From contig NC_088320.1 in assembly GCF_910592395.1 (NCBI RefSeq), positions 2,108,001-2,172,000 of the forward strand: DNA of 64,000 nucleotides, read 5' to 3'. This stretch comes from Lineus longissimus. Its lineage: Eukaryota; Nemertea; Pilidiophora; Heteronemertea; Lineidae. Position numbers and translations under genes: made by a program. Positions 35,158-44,700 of this stretch are shown here, in pieces; position 1 is the stretch's first letter; each line of letters begins with the position of its first letter. Under the pieces are notes generated by a model. The model was not told the DNA's origin and made no database searches. It saw only the letters and a program-made list of their open reading frames with translations.

Positions 35158-35375
35158 CTAACAAAAAGTTATGAAGGTACTACATGTGTGAACAGGTGGC
35201 GCTCCAGTTTGGTAGGAGTCGTATCCTGGTGTAGCAGAATGGAATGACCACTGGAAAACGTGTCCGTCCCTTTTGGTTGGTGACGTTGGGTTAAGGTATG
35301 GTTCCACTGAGACTTGGCCCAGAGTTATTTTTCGTCTGGAAGTTTTTTCACGGAGGGAAGAGTTGTTCCATGACC
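35158..35375 (-). CDS. Possible minus-strand terminal exon, unrecognised
   Basis: A strong acceptor (CTTGTTTCATTTTCAG) precedes 71 open codons in one phase, starting SWNNSSLREKTSRRK and ending TFITFC. No family recognised and the upstream exon is not identified. Donor-like sites (GTGAAAG|GTAAGT) occur in both tandem units upstream, at about 35841 and 36719. Confidence 0.2.
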
Positions 35376-35514
35376 CTGAAAATGAAACAAGATACATCGA
35401 TATTATAGGGAGCGTCTCAGAAGCTTGATTGTTCCCCTGTGCATTTCTTGCATGCCACTACGATTCTGCACAAATTGCAGTTATAACCCTGGGGTATCGA
35501 TCCGAAGAGCGTTG

Positions 35515-35560
35515 TCTCAAAGCTGAGCGATGTCAATATATTTGAGGGTCAAGATGGGAG
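35515..35560 (-). repeat. Dispersed repeat, inverted copy
   Basis: On the minus strand it reads CCATCTTGACCCTCAA then TATTGACATCGCTCAGCTT, matching the copy at 32098-32185. Confidence 0.5.
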
Positions 35561-35746
35561 AGACGTTTCGTTAGCCTGCTCTGGATATACGATCATATGC
35601 ATGGTGCAATTGGATCTGAGTCGTATTTTGTTACACAAGTTCTGCATCCTACCTGCTTAAACTGGGCACTGCCACTTCGTCATTCTGAAGACTGGCACTA
35701 ATCATTCTCGCTTTCACACCTCATGGGCCGCGGGGTCAGTCACCTC

Positions 35747-36628
35747 TGAAATCATGAGACTGATCAAGTTAATGGTCGAATTCAGGAATACAAGATCAAG
35801 ATTTCCTTCCAATGCATTTTCAGTGAGACTTACCTTTCACTTGAACAATCGCAACGTGAATTAAGACTATAGAGACCTGCCACTTAAGTTTTCCTGGCAA
35901 TATGGTCCACCAGAATAGCACCAGGTAGCATACTGTCTTTATTATCCCTTTAAAGGCACTATGGCAAACTTCAATCTCCAAATCACATCAAAGTATGTTG
36001 GATCAAACACCGACACGGGTCTCCTAATTATCATGATCATATACGTTATCAAATAATAACATGTCGCCTTCTTTTCGACGAAACCGAGACTGAATTATTC
36101 ACATTGTGTTCAACTGCGTTAATTTCGCAGTCAATGCATTAGTTACCAACGTATGCCTTAGAGGGGGCAGAATGGTACTGTTTAGACAAGAAGTCTCTCC
36201 AACAGCCCCAGGAATATTGGATAGAACGTCACTGTACTGGGTCCCAGTAACAAATATTGACATAAAGACATATGATGTTGTTCTGGGACTTATGTAAGAT
36301 TAGTTCTCTCCGCCAAACCCAAGACTGAAGGATTAAAATCTTGTGTTTATAGGCTAACAAATGCAAACACTTCCAAGTGAACCCCCTACAAGAGAAGAGT
36401 GGCTCTTCTTCTCTCCGACTTTGACACCCTACTGCGAACATATCAATAGATCAGCCAGCGGTCCTTGGTGTCGCCGCGTGGGTTACGTCCAGTGAAATTG
36501 TTTGCAAAGGTCAGGGAACCACGATCTGACATCCATAACCAGCGTATCCCCTTTTCATGCCAGTTACAGTCGGGTGCTACACCACAGTCGGGATAGTGGC
36601 CGCCAAATGAATGGTTGTTGAATTTAAA
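35747..36628. repeat. Tandem duplication, unit 1 (about 880 bp)
   Basis: Starts TGAAATCATGAGAC and ends at GAATTTAAAA. Very similar to unit 2 along its length, with single-base changes and small indels, so the duplication looks recent. Carries a copy of the 79-aa gene's second exon and 3' UTR. Confidence 0.92.
36443..36628 (-). pseudogene. Duplicated second exon of the 79-aa protein gene, lacking an acceptor
   Basis: Encodes FKFNNHSFGGHYPDCG and the rest up to DTKDRWLIY and stop, nearly identical to the copy in unit 2. The duplication junction falls inside the exon. Upstream in this frame there is a TGA with no AG between it and the open part, so I find no way to splice it in. Its strong sequence retention may only reflect recency. 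Confidence 0.6.
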
Positions 36629-36632
36629 ATCA

Positions 36633-37507
36633 TGAAATCATGAGACAGATCAAGCTAAAGGTCAAACTCAGGAACGCAAAGATCAAGATTTCCTTTCAAT
36701 AAGTTTTCAGCAAGACTTACCTTTCACTTGGACAATCGTATAGAGACCTGCCACTTACTTTTTCCTGGCAATATGGTCCATCAGAATAGCGCCAGGTAGC
36801 ATACTAATGCTGTCTTTATTATTCTATCAAAGGCACTATGGCAAACTTCCATCTCCAATCACATCAAAGTATGTTGGATCAAACACCCATACAGGGTCTC
36901 CTAATTATCATGATCATATTCATTATCAAATAATAACATATTGCCCTGTTTTCGGCGAAACCGAGACTGAATTATTCACATTGTGTTCAACTGCGTTCAT
37001 TTCGCAGTCAATGCATTAGTTACCAATGCATGCCTTAGAGGGGGCAGAAAGGCACTGTTTAAACAAGAAGTCTCATCAACAGCCTCAAAGAATATTGGAT
37101 AGAACGGCACTATACTGGGTCCCAGTAATAAATATTGCCATAAAGACATATGATATTGTTCTGGGACTTATGTAAGATTAGTTCTCTCCGCCAAACCCAA
37201 GACTGAAGGATTAAAATCTTGTGTTTATAGGCTAACAAATGCAAACACTTCCAAGTGAACCCCCTACAAGAGAAGAGTGGCTCTTCTTCTCTCCGACTTT
37301 GACACCCTACTGCGAACATATCAATAGATCAGCCAGTGGTCCTTGGTGTCGCCGCGTGGGTTACGTCCAGTGAAATTGTTTGCAAAGGTCAGGGAACCAC
37401 GATCTGACATCCATAACCAGCGTATCCCCTTTTCATGCCAGTTACAGTCGGGTGCTACACCACAGTCGGGATAGTGGCCGCCAAATGAATCGTTGTTGAA
37501 TTTAAAA
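36633..37507. repeat. Tandem duplication, unit 2 (about 875 bp)
   Basis: Second copy, offset 886 bp from unit 1. Its right end runs into the exon-2 acceptor region of the 79-aa gene, so this is the unit joined to the original gene. Confidence 0.92.
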
Positions 37508-37922
37508 CTGTTAACTGTCTACGTCAATTTACATATAATTAGACAAACCTTCATGAATTCAGAGGAGTTTCACATCACAGGATAGAACAGCAGTGATGGC
37601 ATCTCGCAGATTTAACATGATCACTTCCATCTTCACCATCATGACTTGGACGTGCGCCTTTAGTTTCTTTGAGCAAATGGTATTTGATTAGGGATGGCAA
37701 TTAAAATTGCCGTTGAACATGTACATGAAGTACAGTGATGTACATAATTCACACAGATCTGGCTTGAAATTTCAAACTGCGCAGTTCATTCCCGCCTTGA
37801 TTGTATGGCTATTTCTACAATATAAACCCTTTGAAACCGATCCATATCTTTATCAGGAATAGATACTGTGCCTTACCTTCTGCTGCAGCCGTTTTGATTT
37901 GTTCCGGAAAATTTGAAGCCAT
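37321..37922 (-). CDS. Unrecognised 79-aa, Trp-rich protein (2 exons)
   Basis: Exon 1 (37877-37922) reads MASNFPEQIKTAAAEG with donor gtaagg. Exon 2 (37321-37514) continues in phase after a weak-pyrimidine acceptor (GACGTAGACAG): VNSFKFNNDSFGGHYPDC, GVAPDCNWHEKGIRWLWM, SDRGSLTFANNF, TGRNPRGDTKDHWLIY, stop. No signal peptide or membrane segment; four Trp and two Cys. A minus-strand AATAAA about 500 bases downstream (around 36820) fits a 3' UTR. I do not recognise the family. The exon link is an inference from phase and splice sites; exon 2 alone is the firmer part. Confidence 0.5.
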
Positions 37923-39236
37923 TTTAACGTTTGAAATCGGAAAAAGTGTTCCCGCGATGTCCTCCTCAGCTCACACACCAACCGACTGGCGTTCAAATCA
38001 ACCGCGACCGATCATGACCAAAGACAATACATTTGACGTCATACATCCGAGGCCCCCCTTGAACCAGGCCGGCTAGCAGTTATCTGCTCTAGAGAGTCCT
38101 TTGTTCTTTCAATTGATCAATTATGACAGGCATTGTCATAATGTGGGCTTGGCTTAAGCATACATACTTGTACATGTACATTATGCCGAGCTGTGGAAAT
38201 GCATTAGGCAGGTTTCGTAAGCCAACGGACGACGTAAATGCATTTTATCGACGATTTTTTATCATTTCCCCAATTCCTCCTACAACCAAGCATACAACAT
38301 GGTTCATAGGGTCCTTGCCTGTGGCGTCTTTTTAGAGTTGTCCACTAAACACTCCTGTCTCCTTGGTAAAACTTGGTGAGAAAAATGAGTGATCCTTAAT
38401 CCAATCTTGCCAGAGTGAGCAGTCCTTCTCGATGGATTAGGAAGCTTCAGTACCATAGCAACAGCATAACAAGTATTTGACGGAGTGCAGCCTCGACATA
38501 CAGACAGTGGGGATGGTCATCAGATACTTTGAGAAGGACTTTGTGACGATGTGCTTCAAAAGCAAACGAGGACTGACAACGAATTTGAGGGCTTCTTTCC
38601 AAATTTACACTGTAGACAGATTGATCAAATAAAGTATTTTATGTCGATATTGATGTCTTTTTGGTGGCACGTTCTGCATGAGAGAAAGGACTTTGGGAGG
38701 ATTCACCAGTCTTCTAAGATGACTGTGGTCCCAAGTTGTCCTCAATCACACTGAGGGACCTTATTTCCTTTCACACCTTCTGCAGATGTCAGTTGACGCC
38801 GATGCTCTGGTACCGAAGTGTAAAAGACCCCGTTAACTAGCATTGAGTCAATTGATAAATATTACATCCATGTGAGGTGCATCAATATATAAAAACGCCC
38901 CGCGTAAATGTCCCTTCATTGTCAGATCACTTATCGTTACATTCAGGTGACAACGACATGCATGAGGGGTAGTCGGCCAGACGGCAGGTGATGTCTGTTT
39001 CAAACTATGTACATATTATAAATTGTCTTTGATTCACCAGGGCGTTGCGGATTTGGGAACGAGGCCAGTTTGCCCCTTTTGCGCCTTGTCTCGCTATTAC
39101 GTGGTGCGGATTTAATTTTCTGCGGTAATAATCACTTTGTATTGAATGTGCTGTCAGTTATTCCTTCATTATCTGCGGTACGAACCAGGTACTCGCATGT
39201 TTGATATACTCATTGGTGTGCACTAGAAACTCCAGC
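37923..39236. other. Divergent region between the 79-aa gene and nanos
   Basis: About 1.3 kb upstream of both genes. Contains the nanos TATA box at 38886-38894 and the nanos 5' UTR. No other feature recognised. Confidence 0.55.
38886..38894 (+). promoter_or_regulatory. TATA box, probable nanos promoter
   Basis: TATATAAAA with no competing plus-strand gene nearby. A start site about 25-35 bases downstream would give a 5' UTR near 310 bases. Confidence 0.5.
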
Positions 39237-40157
39237 ATGGATTCGTATTTTTATGCGCGTGGTGAAAGTCCTTTCGATTTGAGTTCTGATTATTTCTCAT
39301 TGTGGCAACGAGATAGGACATGTAGTGTGGACTCGGAGACTGACCCCTTTGCGGTCCAGAGCCCGCTAACTGGCTCCAGCCCGGAGGCACTCAACTCGGT
39401 CTCCGGTGGCGGCGACCAAGGGATAGACATTGCTATGGAACTATTGAAACTAACTGAGAATTTAGATTCACCTATACGCTTCAACACGAGAAGGACACAA
39501 TCATTTTTGGACGAATTTGAACATAATGGTCTGACCACAGAAGTGAATTCACCACCCAACCCCTCGCCTAACCATGTGTCCCGACCACGCCCAGTCATGC
39601 CAGTCCAACCAGCGGAGGAACTAAAAGCCGCACCAGAAATACAGGAGCAAAATGTGACGCAGACTTTCAAGATCAACGCCATTCGAAAAAGGGACATACT
39701 TTGCCCATTTTGCCGCCAAAATGGGGAGTGTCCAACAGTCTACAGAAGCCACGCGCTACGGAACGCAGATGGTAAAATAACGTGTCCACTTCTTAGGAAA
39801 TACATCTGCCCTATTTGTGGCGCAACCGGCGACAGCGCGCACACCAAGAAATACTGCCCGCAGGCGACGAAGGAGTTATTGGAAGCGTTCAAAGCATCAC
39901 CACTAACCTTCACCAGACACCTTACCCCGGCCATCCCGACACCAGGATGCTCACAGATGAGAGTCCAATACGTCCCATTCGTCCCAGTGACCTATACGTG
40001 GGTGTATCGCCACATGATCCCCGGCCCGCCGCCTCCCATGATGAGCCAATGCCAGATGAGCAGCGGTCCGATGCCCACGCCTGCCTTCCAAATGCCCATT
40101 CCAGTGTCGTGCAGCGGCATGCTCAAGGCACCGGGTCCAGGGCCGAAAATAATGTAG
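39237..40157 (+). CDS. nanos: Nanos RNA-binding protein (intronless, 306 aa)
   Basis: Translational repressor of germline and pluripotent cells that works with Pumilio and recruits CCR4-NOT. The nanos zinc finger spans about residues 154-208 with two CCHC units: CPFC-x12-H-x10-C and CPIC-x7-H-x4-C, with [20 protein letters not shown] between. Near the N-terminus [11 protein letters not shown] (residues 13-23) matches the NOT1-interacting motif. The C-terminal 90 residues are Pro/Met/Gln-rich. Start chosen at MDSYFYARG (context ccagcATGg). A single uninterrupted exon. A TATA box lies 350 bp upstream, and a Pumilio-type element and AATAAA lie about 1.6 kb downstream. Confidence 0.96.
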   Translation: MDSYFYARGESPFDLSSDYFSLWQRDRTCSVDSETDPFAVQSPLTGSSPEALNSVSGGGDQGIDIAMELLKLTENLDSPIRFNTRRTQSFLDEFEHNGLTTEVNSPPNPSPNHVSRPRPVMPVQPAEELKAAPEIQEQNVTQTFKINAIRKRDILCPFCRQNGECPTVYRSHALRNADGKITCPLLRKYICPICGATGDSAHTKKYCPQATKELLEAFKASPLTFTRHLTPAIPTPGCSQMRVQYVPFVPVTYTWVYRHMIPGPPPPMMSQCQMSSGPMPTPAFQMPIPVSCSGMLKAPGPGPKIM

Positions 40158-40732
40158 AGAGCCAGTGGTAAGCTATGCGTCTCCCAGGACTTCCATCTAC
40201 ATCCACCTCCAATTTCAAACTTTCTGCGGGTGCCTACCTATAGCTACAGTGATCAAATGAAGTATAAACAAATCCTTCTAAATCTTCAAACTTACAGTGG
40301 GTTTTCATTGTTCTTCCAGTGTTGTATTAGTGTGTGTCTCCAATGCTATGCCAGTGCTTATGAGTTCAGATTTCCAATGATGGTTGCCAAACTATACCTT
40401 GTTCTGATTTCCTGTGGGTGTGTCCAGTGCTAACCCAATCCAGTTTCCAGTTTCGAACTTTTTAAAAAGTAAACTCGGAGTGTTTTGAGAGTACATGTAA
40501 CTCCGGTGTATAGTGTTTGCAGCGGGCATATTGTAGGCTCACAAGATGAAGAAACCTCCGTCAGTGGGCCAGACACAGAACTCACCGCCTCGTTATTTTA
40601 GTAATTAGGCCTACATGTACTTAAAACTATTTTCCCAATAGTTTTTTCAGCCTTGAAGTCATTTTGTCTTCAAAGAAGTGACCATGGGATATTGAGAGGT
40701 ATCCAGAGCGTTGCCGTTCTTAGATTGTGCTA

Positions 40733-40882
40733 ATGATAGATTCGGACGGCTCTGATTCGGAGAAGCTAAAAAAAGCTGCCTTTGAAGGACTTCCGGTGAT
40801 GACGAGTAGATTTGAGCTAGAAGAAGAGCGAGCGCGAAACCTCAAAAGACCAACTCGTTTTATTCACAAAACATTCGTGTAG
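40733..40882 (+). CDS. Small ORF of 49 codons downstream of nanos
   Basis: Reads MIDSDGSDSEKLKKAAFEGL, then PVMTSRFELEEERARNLK and RPTRFIHKTFV before TAG. Composition (acidic Ser/Asp start, charged helix, basic end) looks protein-like. It lies 575 bp past the nanos stop and before the only AATAAA seen (41747), so it is either inside the nanos 3' UTR or a separate small gene. The start loosely recalls SDSE...AA segments of CUSTOS-like proteins; too weak to name. Confidence 0.35.
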   Translation: MIDSDGSDSEKLKKAAFEGLPVMTSRFELEEERARNLKRPTRFIHKTFV

Positions 40883-41714
40883 GTCAATCATTTTAAATTT
40901 TTCTTCATATAAATAATATCATATTTTAATTTGTCACTGCATCAGATAATAAGTGATTGTGGGGTTGCTAACTAATATCTGGGTTCCAAGTAAACTGTAA
41001 CTTCGGGTAATGTGCAGCATATTCTACGGGGATTGCGAATTACATGTATACTGTAACCTTGGCTATGCGATCAATGCGGGTTGCGAGTACATCGATCATG
41101 ATCATAGACTTTCGCAAAGCCCCCGAAACGTCCGCGCCTATCCCATTTGTGCGTCTTCGTTATCAGGATGTCATACAATGAGATAGGCGTTCACGTTGGC
41201 GTTTCGGAGGATTTGCAAAAACTCCCTAATATGCAATCAACGCTGGTTGCAAATTACTGCAACCTCGGATATATGCGATATGGAATGTACAGCATATGAA
41301 AACATTCTTGTATTTTGATGAAGCCAAAGTTGGCGCGGTAGTTTAGTTTGTTTCTGCAATCGATTCGACATTGCTCCGGGGAGCTAAAATAATTGAGTTA
41401 GATTTGTTTTGAAATTTTCTGTAATTATTTTACTATTTTTTATTTGATTTCATTATGTGGATATATGTTTGTGCTGTGTGTATGCTTCACAATGTTGTTT
41501 TATTCCTAAATTGCATATAATTCGCGTATTTGATTGCTTAATGGACCAATGAATACCCACCAAACACAATTGAATTTCTGTACCAGTGGAAAATGATCGG
41601 CATTTCTATTCCTCGCGTTACTGTTGTCAAAAGTTTGAAATGAACTGATATTGTAGCTTGGTTTTGCATTTAATCATGTCTATTGCATTCCGTAGAATTT
41701 CATGTGAAAAAATT

Positions 41715-41722
41715 TGTAAATA
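41715..41722 (+). promoter_or_regulatory. Pumilio response element in the nanos 3' UTR
   Basis: TGTAAATA matches the Pumilio consensus UGUANAUA, 25 bases before the polyadenylation signal. Nanos mRNAs are often themselves under Pumilio control. Confidence 0.45.
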
Positions 41723-41746
41723 AGTGCGATATTTTGTGGTGTATAA

Positions 41747-41752
41747 AATAAA
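41747..41752 (+). promoter_or_regulatory. Polyadenylation signal, probable nanos 3' end
   Basis: AATAAA about 1.6 kb after the nanos stop. No earlier AATAAA was noticed on this strand. Confidence 0.5.
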
Positions 41753-44700
41753 TGGCTAAAAGCCTACGTTTTGTGCCCCGTTTTCGTTCGAAGTTTTCTA
41801 ATTAGGGGCGTTCAGTTTTGATGACAAAATTGGACATTATAACGATTATGGAAGACTGAGTGAGTCAAATCAATTAATTAACCGTTTTGTATTTACAAAT
41901 GTAAACCATGAATTTTGATGTGGGCTATTTTGACACGCTTTCACTGAATAAAAATGTTGTCTCGTGAATTCATGGACTGACTGTAAAATGTAAATGTACC
42001 AATCTCATTTTTCAAATTGGGAATTGTCACATCATATGTATGTTTGATGTGAAGGGTTAATCTCAATACTGTGCTATGATGTCGTATGAAACAATAATGT
42101 ACATTATTCAATTTCTAGTTCTTCTGCATTCTGATTGGTTGATCACATCCTCTTGGCACCCAATCAAAGTTTCAGATTGAGAATAAACGAAAGTATTTGG
42201 CCAATAGAAAGGTATATTATTGCGCCGCTTCAACAGAAAGGCCCCGCGTTACATGGCCAAGAGCCATTTAAGAAGTATTTTAGACTACTTAATGTATCAT
42301 TGAAGCTCTTGGTCTTTAATTTGAGTTAGAAATTTTGCAAAGAGTGGAACCTCTTTTTTGTTTTACATCATATTTTACAATTATTTTCAATCTTAGATTA
42401 GGGAGTGGGTTGTTTAAATTTTGTCTTTGACTGTTCATGGCGTATTTCAAAAAGTAAGGAAAAAATATTACATTTTTGTTTAAAATGTGACTTTTGCAGA
42501 ATGTGCTTTTCGGTTTTATTTTCTGGTGTTTGTATTCTAATGTTTTATTTGTAAATAACCCCTTCCTCTGTAAACATGATGTAAAATGCTGTATATGACT
42601 CCCCAATGGCATTTATCATAAAAACTCTGAAAAGACAGCGGCCAATAGAAACAGTAGGTACGATCCAAGTCTGGGTCATCCTGGTCCATATTAGGGTTAA
42701 CATTCACGAAATGATATCAGGCGGTGACCGTCGACTACGTCACGTTCCTCCGCTTTATTCGTCCCCAGGTCCCCAAGAAATCAAAAGTGGCAAGCCCATT
42801 CGAAAACACGCAGTAGCAATAGCATGTACATTTTAAAACTCGTTGTACATGTATCTTCGAAAGGATTTGTTCTATCAAATCGGAAAAAAATGAAAATGTG
42901 CAAATAATCAATGTATTAGCTTAGTCTTCGAGCTCTGGAATTCATTTATTTCAATCAAAGTTTGGAAAACATTTTGAATTGTACAATATTTCTTTTCAAC
43001 ACACAGTATAATTATCTGTCGGTGAACCCCCTCCTTGCAAATATGATTGAAGAATAATGTGTTTCCCAATGTTGCAAATAATGACAATTATTTCCTTTTT
43101 TTCGATGTTAATGGCATGTACGGAGAATAACCATGTCGTCTGCATTTATTTTAGTGTTTACTGTATGTTACTAAAAAAAGATTATGTTACCAAAAGTGTT
43201 GTTTCTTTGTTTTGTGTAGCGTGTCAACATCAACGAAATGGCCACCGTTGCAGCGGAAACATCAGCGCCTGTCGTTTCAGAGGTTGCAGCGTGGCAGTTC
43301 AATGTCCCCCTTTCCCTTCAAATTGCATCATGGACTCGTTGATCTCCACCTGGCAGGTCATTTATCGTCTAATTGAGGATGTTACTGCGTCATAAGAAGA
43401 TGGCCAATTGTCATTTTCCCCAATGTGGTATGTGTAGAATAACCCCTCCTCAACAGGTCAGATTAGTAACAGCCCGGAGAAAAATGTAGTCCCAGGTTGA
43501 AACTGAATCACCACAAATGTCTAGGTGAATGAAGAATCGTCGTGAAAACCCTGCTGTTGTCCCACTGAAACGATGTGAACTACTTCGGAGGATTTCGTTC
43601 CAAATATGGCGCATATTCAAGATATTCGTAGTGTTGTAAAATTTTGGGGGTTTGTGATTGAAACGACTAAGGCTGGCTTTGTATCGAAATATACGCGCGA
43701 GCTATTCTTTTTCTGAAAATTTGTAATTGTGTAAATACGCATAACAAATACCTTTTCCAACCTACCTCGAACAGAAATGATAAGGTACCTTCTGAAACTG
43801 TAGAAGCACACTATTGCCCCCTCATTTCCCCTCGAACGAAAAAGGGAGTAAAACCTATTTTTCACCCAGTTTCCACTCCGAATTCTTCTTTCAAAGGTTC
43901 CCATGTACCTAAAGCTATATCCGCCGAAAGCAAAGCTTCTGTTCAACTCGGTTTACACGCCCTAGTCCTATGTCAAAGTACTTTACCAATGCTCTACCTT
44001 TGATACGTGTAGACAATCGGTTGTTATCGACAAAGAATTGTATTTCTGACATATCCGAAGGCCAATGAACATTTTACAGTCGTATTATTCGATGAAGCTG
44101 ATAAGGGCACACTTATAAACTTCTGTGACATTTTCCACCTGGTAAATTCGCCTCTCAGCCAAAGGTCGTCGGGGTTCGACTCCCGGTCTGGTTACCCCGG
44201 CTTCGTCCTTCAGAGGTCGAGCTCAAGTGCACTGCTGGCTTCTCGAGCTTCCAGTGTAGCCAACCTCTATAGGCGCAAAAGGGGTAAAGTTGTCGTAAGG
44301 CTGGATGTGACCTACTTGGCTGCTGCCTATAGTTTCCCTATAAGGCATGGCACTTGAAAATAATAACTAGTACGTGTACATGTATATATATATCAGAATA
44401 ACAACCTTTTCGAGAACACCCTATTATTAGTATAAAGGCAACATTGATTAACTTTGACTCCGGTAATACAAAGCTGACGAAATTGCTTTTGGGCTAGGGA
44501 CATTTCCCGGCCGTTGTCATAACATAGATCCAATATGATATACAAATATTGACTTTCACTCGATCACGAATGACATTTCTCTATAATTGACTTGTCATTA
44601 GCATTCATTGTCGTGGATCTGTTCCATTCACCTGGCTACTTGCTAGGGGAAGTACTCCTGCCAAATCAGAGCCTAGACTGAGTGGGTTGGAGAAGTGTAC

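Noticed and set aside
37110-37319. Minus-strand 69-codon frame present in both tandem units (also 36229-36441)
   Set aside because: It lies directly after the stop of the 79-aa gene and most likely is 3' UTR; conservation between units follows from the recent duplication.
44130-44200. Functional tRNA gene at the T-arm-like hairpin
   Set aside because: The acceptor stem and anticodon arm do not form properly and a long body follows; fits a SINE head better.
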